A stretch of 32,471 nt of DNA from Porogramme epimiltina (taxonomy: Eukaryota; Basidiomycota; Agaricomycetes; Polyporales; Polyporaceae). The stretch spans positions 1-32,471 of the forward strand of contig FTLJ01000842.1 of NCBI GenBank assembly GCA_900155495.1, read 5' to 3'. The notes below the pieces were generated by a model. That model was not told where the DNA came from. It saw only the letters and a list, made by a program, of their open reading frames with translations, and ran no database searches. Each line of letters opens with the position of its first letter. Position 1 is the stretch's first letter. The position numbers were made by a program, and so were the translations under genes. This document shows, piece after piece, positions 12,059-22,551 of the stretch.

Positions 12059-13148
12059 ATGGAGACCTACGAGCCTTCTGTCGTCAGCAATGTCCAGTCG
12101 GCCATCGATTCTATGAACAGCATAGTTGTCTTACTGCAAAGCGACAAACCCATTCCCTCGGACGTCATGGAAATCAGCTATCCTCAGGGGACGGTTGACG
12201 AATTTCTCATGTCTTCCAAGGTTGTCGTCGACGTGAGTCGCATATCCGTTTGCTCTGCAGAGGTGACTCAACTATCACGATAATTCAGAGATTCCGTGCA
12301 GCCTCCGAGAGCACTTCCACCTGGCTCGGAAACATTGGTAGCAACCAGTCTCAGAATCTTGAAGCCTCACGTCGAGTGGCTGACTTGAAGCGGGACACTG
12401 CCATCGAGCTCCAAGAGGCCAACGAGCACATCAGCGCTGCGGAACGTTCGATCGCCAACCTCGAGGGCGACATGGGCAACCGCGAGCGCGAGCTCTCTTC
12501 GGCTCGGCAGGCGCTCTCACACGCTGAAGGCAGACTTCGAGCAGGGCAGGGCATTCACATCGCCATCGCCGCTGTGGTACTATTCCTCCTCTTCCTCAAA
12601 AGTAGCGCGCTGATCCGTCTCTCCCGAAGGCAATCGTCACTTTCATATTCGCGCCTGTCGTCTCAGCAGTCGCCTTGACCGCTGATATGATCGCACTTCA
12701 AAACACAGTAGATGCGGAGACGTCCAAAATATCCGTGATCGAACGCCAGCTCGCGGAGTCGCACCGAGGCCTCGAGCGTCAGCGTCAAACACTACGGAAT
12801 GAGTACGCACGGAAGACTCGGCTTTCCATGCTCGTGGCTAGCCTCCAAAGCCAGGAGGCCGCCCTTTCAGAGGAAGCACGCAAGCTCGAGGACGCACGGG
12901 GGTCGCTCGCGCAGCTCTCTGTGCAGATCAACAACTGCCTCCACGCGGTGAACGGCGCGCTGAGCAGCTCTGCGGCGATGACGGACATGGGAACGATGCG
13001 CAACATTGTCACGGGGCTTCGGGGGGTGGCGGATGCGCTGGGGGAGGACAGGATGTTCGTGGGGCCTCTTGCCCAGCTGAACGAGGCCGCGCTGACCGCG
13101 CTGACGAAGCGTGTTGCGGCTGTCAAGCGTCACAGGCTCGTCCTGTAA
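12059..13148 (+). CDS. All-helical protein with central membrane segment; helical pore-former-like (putative)
   Basis: Three exons, 12059-12232, 12289-12576 and 12630-13148, stay in phase 0 throughout and give 326 aa. Intron 1 skips a first CAG at 12260, which would lead to an immediate stop, and uses the one at 12288. Intron 2 (53 nt, acceptor AAG) falls inside the hydrophobic segment, so no single open frame shows that segment whole. Order: short N-terminal helical region, Glu/Arg/Ala-rich amphipathic helices (about residues 60-140), an uncharged stretch of roughly 35 residues rich in Ala, Ile, Val and Phe, then a second heptad-like helical block to about residue 240 and a short C-terminal helix. 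There is no signal peptide. Two long helical blocks around a hydrophobic hairpin is the plan of ClyA/HBL/Xax-type proteins. Function is inferred from architecture only; a structural coiled-coil membrane protein is the alternative. Confidence 0.7.
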
Positions 13149-13639
13149 TGGTCCGGAAGATAGGGTCTCAAATCGCCGTGTCTTGCTTCAAGTCGGAATC
13201 CTTCCGGCCAATAAGCAGCGTTCAGCCAAATATGTAAACTCCGGAGTATGTAGGAATCGTATCGATGAACACCTAGTGAACGTTTGTTTGTGTCCCAGGA
13301 GTCTACGCTGTGTTTGTACAGTACGTTGTAACATCGAGGCTACTCGGAGATGACTCCCGACTGACAGTTTGAACCTAATACGCAGAACCTCAATGAAGTT
13401 CTGACATGAAGCAGCCCCGCCGTATCTTCTGTGATTCAAACGGCGGTTCTACGTAATGGTAAAGGTCGCCTCCTAGTTCTGTCGATAGTTCTTTGAATGC
13501 GAACTCTGATGCCACAAGGTTCCGGGGTTGTGCTGCGGTAAGAGCACAGCGTGAGCCCAGAATGAGGCCACGTTCTACGATCAGTGATGTGTCCTTTCCA
13601 AACATTCCTTCCGTCCCTGGATATTTACTCGGGTCGTTT

Positions 13640-13646
13640 TATAAAG
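13640..13646 (+). promoter_or_regulatory. TATA box of the second helical-protein gene
   Basis: TATAAAG lies 57 bp upstream of the ATG at 13703, a typical distance. It supports that start over the alternative in-frame start further 5', which would place the TATA box inside the gene. Confidence 0.6.
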
Positions 13647-13702
13647 GTCGACGACGATCTGACATCTCGGGGCATTGGCCACCTCGCATCTCGACAAGTG
13701 CC

Positions 13703-16432
13703 ATGCCCTCCATCGAAGACTTCGAAGAACGACTCGAGGAAACCCAGTCAGGAGCACTTGAAGTCTCCGACTTTGCCTTGAAGTACGCCATCGTTCTCTC
13801 CGCATTTCCAGACCCCTCCAACCGCTATTGTGGCAGGAATGCAGATGCGTTCCCCTCGGCCGAAGTTCTCGTTCCGGCCCCCATGGCGGTCTCCATTTTC
13901 GGTGGGACACCCATGCCGCCTCTTTCTAGGCTCTATGTTCACACCCTGCGACGTCCCCCCAGGTCAACTCACGCTCATAGCAGCAACCACTGACTTCAAA
14001 CTTGTCAAGCCCGAAGCCGGTTTCAAATACGTCCAGTACCCCGAGAGTTTCCGCGCCACGATCTCGCAGCTCGTGAACGCGGGCTGTCTCGCACTCAACC
14101 GCTCTTATGCAAACTTCGACGAGATCCGCCGCCGCTCAGCCGCGGTGCGCCCCGGTGTGAACAACATCGTGGAGCTTCTCGTCGGGTCCGAAGACAACAC
14201 TCCCCAGCAGAACGAGCGGGCGATCGAACGTCACCTCCCGAACCAGATACGCGCTCTCAGCAGCACGAGTGACGCGTGCCTCGCGAAGGCTCAGGAGACG
14301 GACAGAGTTTTCGGAGAGCTGCTCGAGCTGACGATGGAAGTGCAGACTGCGTGTACCGTGACTCGCGGTAGGCTAATTTCGACGTCGTTTTTCTGAGAAT
14401 CGTATCAACTGATGCAGCCCAGGGGACAATGAGGCACGTATACGTGATGCCTCTCTACACCAAACATGCCTGGAGGAGGAGAGAAAGGCTACCGAGAACG
14501 CGAGAAAGGTCGATGAAGAAGAACTGCAGAAGACACGGGAGGACCTGAACAACGCTCAATCTGAGTTCAATTCGGCGGTTAAGTCTATGCCGTCTGGTGC
14601 GTGTGACATCGCGTTGATATCTCCCGCTACATCTATTGACAAACATTCTGCAGGATGGGACATATTCTGGATGAATGCCGGAGATGTGATTACGGTATGT
14701 CAGTCCCCGCACACACCGTCTATCTCGACGCTTATCATTCCTGCCAAACTGAAGGGGGTTCTCTTTCACTCTTTGCTATCACCCTCGAGACCCTCAGGCT
14801 CCCAGGAGGCAGTAGAATCCCAAAGTAGCGCTCAGACCCCTATCGACCGGGGGTATAGATATGCGGACGTACTGAGAGAATACGCGGAAAGTCTACATAC
14901 CCTCACGACGCCCATCCAGGGAAACCATCTTGACTGGGGTATCATCAAGTCTCCGACCGCGGGCGGCTGCCACAGCATCAGGGTCGGGATAGAGCAGAAG
15001 GCTCTCAAACACCTTCGAAAGTTCGGAAAATCCGGCAATGAATTGACAGGAGAGGCGACCTCCCGAGCAATCCAACTCGGGGAGAAAGGCATCGAGGTCT
15101 GTTGAGAATGATCTCCTGACCGTAGCATTTTCTCATTTCCTTCGGTAGCTCGCAGAAAAGCTAGAGAAACATATTCCCTCAGAACCCGGTGCCGACAGCC
15201 TACAGCAACTACAGGCGGAAATCACGACGTGGCGCGAGAACGTGCTCAAATTCGCGACAGAGGCCTTCTTAAACCTCGATACATCCTGCTTGAGCCCTAA
15301 TGCCAGGCCCGCCGTCCCCGACTCCCCCAAGCTCACCGGTGGCAGGACCGCAGAGATCAAGTCTCGCGACGCACAGTTCCGGGTGCGGGTCACGGAGGCG
15401 CAGCTGAATGCGAGCCGCGAGCGTGCAAGGGCCGCATCTGAGAAATTGAAGGAAGTCACAAGCCAGCTCGGGGAGATCCTTGGTCAGATCGCGCGTATCG
15501 ACGTGCAGAAACGAAACGTGAGTAACGCATTTACTGCCAAGGTCAATCCAGGCTAACGCGACTCGTGTCTATGCCAGTGGGAGGAGATCGTGGAGATTCT
15601 GGGGAAGGCCATCATGTTCCTTTGCGAGCTCAAACGCTACCTGAACAACCTCGTTCACTTCTTTACCTCTGTGAAGAACCTTGTCTCCGTTACGATGTGT
15701 GACGAAGCAGATCGCCTCATAAAGATCGTCAAAGATGAATATGCCATAACGGATGGTGAGCAGGGGCAGAAGGCTAGTGGAGTCACATTAGATGCATGGG
15801 CTCGACAGGTGGGCGTGTTAGCGGTATCGCCGGTACACCTTTCATTAATGCGTCGCACAGTCCATCTACAATCATGCTCTCTCCACTGCCAAAATCAGTC
15901 AGATAGTCGAGAACATCAGCGACGTGAGTCGTTCAGCGTGGTTCGTGCTTTCACGCTGACAATGTTACCGATCACCTAGATGTACGTGACGGTCTACAAC
16001 GGCCATGTCCATCCTGGTGTGAATATGGTGCTCGGAATGGGAGGCCTCGTTGGTTCAAATGACACAGCGGCCATCACCGCTGCTGGGGAGGAGATCACAG
16101 CGTGGGCCACAGCTGCTAGCGACCAGATTGTGCACCTCGTCAGCAAGGCACGTACCGTTATTGGTTTCTTATTTTCGTCCGCTAATAACATTTGACTGTC
16201 AAAACAGCGGATGGAAGAGAACGAGCGCGACATCGAAAAGCGTATGGCAGAGCTCGAGAAAACTCTGGGGTCGATCCTGCCTCAAACGACGTCTTCGGCA
16301 CGCATCCAGGAGATTGTGAAGGATGCAGAGGAAGCGAATGTGAGAGAATCGATTGCCCAACGTAATGCTGCGTTCGATGAGAATCCCATATACGGCGGAA
16401 ATGCGAAGTCGAGGAAGGCGAAAATGTTCTAG
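13703..16432 (+). CDS. Large all-helical protein, ten exons, related in plan to its upstream neighbour
   Basis: Ten exons join in frame to 721 aa: 13703-13901, 13963-14367, 14423-14596, 14654-14694, 14806-15096, 15149-15517, 15578-15808, 15861-15923, 15980-16147, 16208-16432. The first junction is the least certain (donor GTGGGA). The ninth intron starts with GC, not GT. Residues to about 200 form a conserved-looking N-terminal domain ending in Glu-rich helices. Exons 3-4 pass from charged coiled coil into a short Gly/Trp/Met-rich segment. Exons 6-8 contain a long coiled coil and then an amphipathic, partly hydrophobic helix starting with WEE. The C-terminus is Lys-rich. No signal peptide is seen. 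From memory it resembles a large uncharacterised helical family found in fungi and some animals, with likeness to HBL-type enterotoxin domains. That link is inference; a cytoskeletal or scaffold role is possible. Confidence 0.7.
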
Positions 16433-16903
16433 TCTTCGTGGATACGCTTGTCAACCCTGTACTTCGGCCCATCTTCAGTTTTGAATGCAGACATTCAACG
16501 CTGCTAATCTTGCGAACCTGAACTTGACTAGTATTAGAGGCCGAGGCATGGACCCTCACGATGACATGATCAAAGGATGGTGCACCCCTGGAGAAATATG
16601 TACTACAAAATCCCGGACACCACTGCCTGGAAACACGGTGGCCAGAAGCCTATCTATGGTGCTGAAAGGCTATAGCGGCCGGCCATTGCCTCGAACATTC
16701 ATGCCTGAACACTTTGAGGAGCGAGTTTTTGTCACGTGTCCTTCAGTGAAGCTTAAAACTTCGAAGTTAGGAGAAGTCTGGCTGTCACGAAATTGGTCTC
16801 GAGGAATCGTGGGTCTGGGGTCGAAAGCAGAACAATGTCCTGATTGCATTAGAACATTGAGAAGCTGCTTCATGTGCTACTGAATGGCCCCGGCGAGGCC
16901 CTG
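16433..16903. other. Convergent 3' intergenic region
   Basis: This is 0.47 kb between the stop of the second helical gene (plus) and the stop of the first DUF6533-type gene (minus). An open frame at 16485-16883 has no recognisable content and I do not support it. Confidence 0.5.
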
Positions 16904-18573
16904 TCAAACCCTGTCGCTGGCACCATGCTCTCGACGCCCAGCTCCCGAACTGCCACACGAGGCGCCATCGAGCCCTACTACGACGTCGACCTCAAACAAT
17001 GATAATGTGGTATCCATGCGAGTAGCATTGATGGTTGATATTATCTCGCCCCTCCTCTTCTCGACCCTTTGAAGGTCGATCATAAATCTCGACAGTAGAA
17101 CCGAAGTCAACCTGTACGGGAAGTTGGCTTTCGATATTAGTTCTCGTTACGTGCAGAGCTAGACAGACTTCACATACGGCTCTGCAAATACTGAGACGAG
17201 GCTGGCATTGGTCATGGGGATACCGTCCTACACCGACGGAGGTAGAACCCAATGGTCAGCAAAGAGAAGCTGCTATACGCGGCCGCTATTGACGTACTCC
17301 GCACAAGGTCAATGCTATGTGTAAGATATTCATGACAGACAGGGCTCTGTAGGAATGGCAGTTAGAGGATCGCTTGAACAAATGTCTGTAGGTAGACTTC
17401 ACACGAAATAAACGAAACCTGGGGACCGCGCCGTCAGTAAACAAACTGTGGTACTGCAGATGGCCCATACCATAACACAGAAGAACGCTTGTGAATGAGG
17501 TGCGCGTAAGCACGCCTCTAGCTCCGTGCCTACGTAGTTGGCGCCATGTCACGGCAGCGGCAAGGGTGTCGGCGAGGAGCAGGCACGCCGGAATAATTGG
17601 CACCGGGACTATAGACACATAAAATCGTGAAGTCTACAAGTGTCGATGCATGACGAAAGTACTAACCGCTGTGGAACAAATTCGTCAGCAACATAAGCAT
17701 GAGAACAAGAAAAATGGAGGTCACTCACAATCGATCAAACATACTGGCATGGCCTTGATTGCCACTTGATGCGAGTTGCGGCCACGGGACTGCGTCGTGT
17801 GCAATATATAAATACTGTCGAAGTACATTACTTTTAGTAGCAATTATCTCAGGACATCAGAAAAACAAACCGCGACAACCCCTGAAGGGACAATAGAGAG
17901 CATCAAGGTTACCAGGGAGAGTGTGCGGTTTTGACTAATTGCGAATGTTCTCATGCCAGTGAATACTGAGTAGCATCAGTCAGTGAGTATACAGGCAGAC
18001 GGCGTGACTTCCTCACCTCCCCATGTGATGTAGAGGAGGGTATCCAGTACACCGTTCACTCTAACTGCTTGCAAAGCGCTGGGAGTAAAGGTCTACAGCT
18101 GGCCGAGAGACAAAATACTATCATTTCTTACTACTGTATGGCGTTGGTCATCAGCAACCCCCCACGATTGTGCATAACAAACGGGGTTCAGCGGAAGAAT
18201 GACGTACGTTATTATGAGCGGAGAAAAGTCGCATTGCAGCATAAGACAACGCCAGATATCGGTTCATCAAGAACAGTGCCGCTCCCCCGGTCTTGCGCCG
18301 CCAGAAGAGCTCTACCTCCTCTCCCAGTGTCGTTAGGTGCTCGTAGACAATCCATGCTAGATGAGGCAGTGTTCTGTGAGCTATAGTGCATCTCGTGCTG
18401 AGTCCGGAGGAACTTGAAACATACTAGACGCCGCTGATATACAGTAAGGTAGCATGTGTCTATCAAGCAAGGCATGACAGAGATATCAGATAAAGGTTGT
18501 TCACCGACGCCGCAAAGAAAGCTCACAGGATGTTGTTCTCCGCAGCTATGGCGTTCTGATTGTTAGGGTCCAT
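16904..18573 (-). CDS. DUF6533-type multi-pass membrane protein, downstream tandem copy
   Basis: Eleven exons on the minus strand join to about 307 aa: 18573-18527, 18459-18425, 18356-18208, 18092-18017, 17965-17871, 17789-17729, 17608-17471, 17418-17403, 17346-17298, 17227-17178, 17111-16904. Exon 3 carries the DUF6533 signature (IVYEHLTTLGEEVELFW, then FLMNRYLAL). Later exons give further hydrophobic helices, including PACLLLADTLAAAVTW and LSVMNILHIALTL, then the family ending LTSVLLSRFMIDLQ. The family has about seven membrane helices, is abundant in Agaricomycetes and has no known function. Exon 8 is a 16-nt microexon, confirmed by an equal one in the neighbour copy. Starts of exons 4 and 6 are the weakest calls, and exon 3 could begin 24 nt earlier. 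No internal stop is needed, so the gene looks intact. Confidence 0.75.
17403..17418 (-). other. 16-nt microexon of the downstream DUF6533-type gene
   Basis: It is bounded by a CCCCAG acceptor and a GTGAAG donor and encodes roughly Phe-Val-Tyr-Phe plus split codons. The tandem neighbour has a 16-nt exon at the same place and phase, encoding Leu-Val-Tyr-Tyr, which makes chance unlikely. Confidence 0.65.
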
Positions 18574-19525
18574 TCTGACAGGGAAAACTCGGAGATATGC
18601 AGAGGAAGGCGAGGTAGGCTCCTCCCTGCCCAGCTACAGTCACCTTCAAATAGTTGAAAGGAACAGCGTCAACGAACTCTCTCTGGGGTTCGAAGCGAAA
18701 CGCTCCGGGCCGGCATCGGAGGCTGCGGGGTCTAGGAAAAGTTCCGAACCACCGGTATTGACTCTGTCCGGGCGTGTAAGAAATGGATGCTCTTTCACGT
18801 GTTGGACTGGACTCCATTAGAATCCCCAAACTTGGAGGCCCAACAAAAGTAGGGGAGATGATACCACGCGCGCGACGTATGGTTACTAGCGTATCAGCTT
18901 TGATAGAGTGCGTACTTCATCCCGCCTGGAACGGCTTGGAGCTTAACAAGCGGCAGCCGGCCTATCCGGGTAAGTCCATGCCTTTCGAGGCAAAGAGATA
19001 CGGGCGGTCTAAGAAATTGCTGGCATCGGCGGTGTCAAAAATGGGCACTGACTGCGACTGGAGACCTGTTACACGTACTGTCCAATGTCACTCTCAAACT
19101 CATTCGGAGGTGAGAGGATATATTCCGGAGACAAGATTGCGGCGAACGTGAAGGGCACAGGCTCACCGACTGCAGTATTCAATGGCACAATATAAGACGT
19201 TTCGCAAATTGACGAGTAGGCCCCCGGCAGATGCCGAATGATGACGTCGACGGGGTCTAGACCTTCCGGCGCCACTCAACACCTGGTCATCCAATATCCG
19301 TTGGCATGTACAGTATTCTCTACTATGGGCTATGAGCACGTATAGACCTAGAGCGATATTGCCCATCTCGTTGCCCCCAAAATCCCGCTCTATGCTCCAC
19401 CACACCAGTGAGTTGGCAACAACTTGCAAACGAAACATTCGGAATAGTATCTCTGCACAGCGATACAACTGGCAGGCAAGAGATCTCGCGCCGTGCAAGC
19501 ACTTCTTGATGATCCATGTGAGGCC
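18574..19525. other. Spacer between the two DUF6533-type genes
   Basis: This 0.95-kb region must contain the promoter of the downstream copy. Open frames on both strands lack recognisable domains, and I find no leftover DUF6533 exon or transposon end in it. Confidence 0.5.
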
Positions 19526-21183
19526 TTAGCGGGCATTGACAACGTTACTATCCTCCCTACGTCCGTCTCCCAAGTTATCAAACGAGTCACCAGCCGTATG
19601 TCCTTCGCCATCTCCCCATCGAAATACAGCGGTATCGATGGGCGCAGTGTTGGCCGAGGAAAGACCACTTGTCTTGTTTTCAACCATTTGCAGATCAAGC
19701 ATGAAACGGGAGAGCAGTATCGATGTCATCCTAAGATAGTTGGAGAATAAAGTCAGTTCTCCTCGAGCAAGAAACGGGCAGAGGGACGAACGGTTCGGTC
19801 ACCACAGGAACTGGTGTTGAATTGGTCATGGGGATGTCACCCTAGTAGGACGAGCGTAAGTACTGGCGTTCGATGTACTCATGCAGGAATAGAGAGGTAG
19901 TGAACATACTCCGCTGAGGGTTAAAGCAATACTTATGACGTTCATAGAAGACAGAACGCTACCGGGATGACGGTCAGAGCGCGCTTATGTCGAATCACCA
20001 TGCGCGAGAGATCTTACACGTAGTATACCAAACCTAGACCATGAGCGGCGTCACTATGACACAGACGGATGAAGATAACTCATGAAACATACCGTCACAT
20101 AGAATGACACTCGTGAACGAAGTCCGTTCGAGCACATTTCGAGCTTTGTGCCTGTATAGCTTGTGCCATGTCACCGCAGCCGCAAGGGTATCCGCGAGGA
20201 GCAGACACGCCGGGTTCATCACCATAACTAGGGCAAAGTCAGACTACGGTATTTCTGCGCCACTGGCATGATCAAGAGCGAGACGGCTAACTTCTATTGG
20301 AGAAGGCTCAAATGAACTTGGACACGCCGGATAGACGAGACGACGTTGTAACTCACAGTCTGCCAAATGCGCTGGAGCGATCTTGGACATTGCCTAGCTC
20401 GGATACTTGACCCGGGACAGCATCGACAACAGCAAACTGGTACTGGGGAGGAACGGTTAGCCAAAATAAGGCATGACACCGAGGATTTACGTGCCATGAC
20501 TACTCCTGTGGGGATTACAGAGAGAATCAAGGCGACCAGGGATAGTAGGCGATTGCGACTAAGGGCAAATGTTCTTAGGCCTGTGAATACTATGGATATG
20601 AATCAGTGCCGCTACTGAGGGTAGTCGTAAAGTCAACCTACTCGCCCATACAATGTAGGAAAGCCCATCCAGGACGCCGTTCACTCGAACTATCGACACG
20701 GAGCTAGAATATAGGGTATGAGAGCAGATACGCCGACAAGACCGTTGGAGCATACTACTGTAGGACGATATGTGGTCAGCACTCAAGCCACATTCAGTCC
20801 AATAGAGAAGTTCGATGCGAGAGGGTACATACGTTGGTAGAAGCGCACAGAAATCGCGTCACCGAGTAAAGGAGAGTGAGATACCGGTTCGTCAAGAATA
20901 ATACGCGAGCTGCCCCGGCTTTTCCTGACCAGAATAGTTCCACCTCGTCTCTGAATGTTAACATGTACTCGTAGACGACCAAAGCTAGTTTAAGCCCCAC
21001 ATGAGTTCTCAGATTATGGAGAGAGTACATAAACATACCTGATGGTCCTATCACGCAATACGATAGTACGCGTCTGCAATGGACGTCACGCGCCATCTTA
21101 GTTGTAGTTGTCGCTCGGAATTGTGAATGGACCTACATGCTATTCACCCCGGCGTCGATGGCAGATAGATCATGAAGGGTCAT
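19526..21183 (-). CDS. DUF6533-type multi-pass membrane protein, upstream tandem copy
   Basis: Proposed exons: 21183-21137, 21073-21039, 20984-20849, 20703-20642, 20589-20504, 20393-20357, 20227-20093, 20033-20018, 19958-19910, 19841-19792, 19730-19526 (about 285 aa in one frame). Exon 3 holds the signature VVYEYMLTFRDEVELFW followed by FLTNRYLTL. Exon 7 has NPACLLLADTLAAAVTW, and the last exon starts MTSILLSRFMLDLQ. Exons 1, 2, 8, 9 and 10 have exactly the same lengths as in the downstream copy (47, 35, 16, 49, 50), and both share a PMTN motif in exon 10, so the pair arose by tandem duplication. The exon 3/4 junction is ambiguous: the donor homologous to the sister gene (after 20833) does not keep frame, whereas GTGCGC after 20849 does. 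Function is unknown. Confidence 0.72.
20018..20033 (-). other. 16-nt microexon of the upstream DUF6533-type gene
   Basis: It lies between a CTAG acceptor and a GTAAGA donor, with the same length and phase as the microexon in the sister gene, and bridges the CDG motif to the next membrane helix. Confidence 0.65.
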
Positions 21184-22551
21184 TCTAGCAGTATACTGGG
21201 GCTTGAGAGTGTCGCTCAATCCGCGGTAGAGATCATAGGCCTACTCAGGCGGGCAACGGCCAGCCATATGAGGGAGAGAGCGACGTGAATGACAGCGCTG
21301 CACCCTTTGAACGGAGCGCCCTGCAGCCGCCTCAGATCGTGTGACGCAATGAGAAAGATGCTTGTATATAATGACTGATGGTGTTTCTGCCCGCTCGTTG
21401 GCTCGCGTACAGAGTTAACACCCCCTCGCCACAAGTGACCTCAACGGCGCAGATGGCGAGGAAAAGGAGTCATAGTAGTCAGTATAGCGAGCAACGTCCG
21501 AGGATCGGCATAGAAATCAAAATTGCACCAAATATACCCTTCCAAGTCGGGAATTCAACAGCCTTGCCATCTCTCGGAGACGAATTCGGTGGGCGCTATC
21601 AAAAGCCGCCAATGACGGGCCGCCGGCCTAGTTCTATAGAAAGCAAGAGACATATGAGTGCGGCGCAAATCACGAGATGAAGCACCAAGAGAACACGGTA
21701 CCGCCTCCGACTCCCGGAGAGTTTGGCGTGCGCATATACTCAAGTCGCGAGCGGGAACGGACTCCTGGCTAGCTACGCAATGGCCGCATGGTCTGCATTT
21801 TTGGAGCCGGAGCGCCCGCATGGCCAATGGATGGCCCATAGTAGCCGAGAGCTCCGTTGTCGCGGGAGCGACATGGGGCGCGTCGGGAGAGTCGTGAGTA
21901 AGTTATGGCCGATGCCAGAGACGACAAGCAACGTGGCAGCAAGGTTCTGTCCCGTGGAAGAAGGCAATCAGCATAGAGCAAGAGTGAAAACGCCGGAATG
22001 ATAACGTACGCGGTCTCACCGCGGAGTTTCGACTTCAAAGTTGACACTCGTCGAAACGCGGAGGTGGTCGCACGAGTGTATATGTGAGTATATGGACGTA
22101 CTAATGCCTAATCGCACTGTAGCATGCACAGTGCTTTGTTCATAATGGGTCAGGGGATAGCAAGGCAGTATACGTCGATGGATGTCATGCCACGTGGCAA
22201 TTGGGTCGCCTCATCTGGTATTGAGCTATGATTCGACTTACTATAGTTCTTGTATGAAAAGGGCGTCAACACGAGAGAACTCAAGGCAGGTGAGGTTACT
22301 AACCTTGCAGTGTTAAAGACTAGGTATGTAATTCACGGTGTTGGGTGTATCACGTTACTTCCCACCGCCTCGCACTTCAAGCATAATGCCGTTAAATAAT
22401 TCGCTATTGCGCGAAACGGATAGTGAGCTAATCGATTTTACAGTCCCTGTTGACGAAGACCCTAGAAGTTAGCCTCGCTTATCGTCAGGAAAGGGCGGCG
22501 AGCGACTCACGAATCACAGAAAGCGTCTAATGCTACATCGCTACGCAAGCT
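21184..22551. other. 1.4-kb intergenic region with a TATA-like site, no supported gene
   Basis: The region separates the upstream DUF6533-type gene from the methyltransferase gene, both on the minus strand. A TATATA at 21370-21365, about 180 bp before the DUF6533 start, is a candidate promoter element. The rest has only short frames without recognisable domains. Confidence 0.45.

Noticed and set aside
13902..13929. 28-nt intron as first junction of the second helical gene (acceptor TTTCTAG)
   Set aside because: It is too short to be spliced. The CAG at 13960-13962 gives a 61-nt intron in the same phase; a longer alternative from 13830 to 13929 is possible but has a weaker donor.
21216..21434. 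Possible third DUF6533 fragment (SAVIHVALSLIWLA resembles the MNILHIALTL helix)
   Set aside because: The match is short and hydrophobic only. No neighbouring exon of the family is found, and the region contains the likely promoter of the upstream copy.
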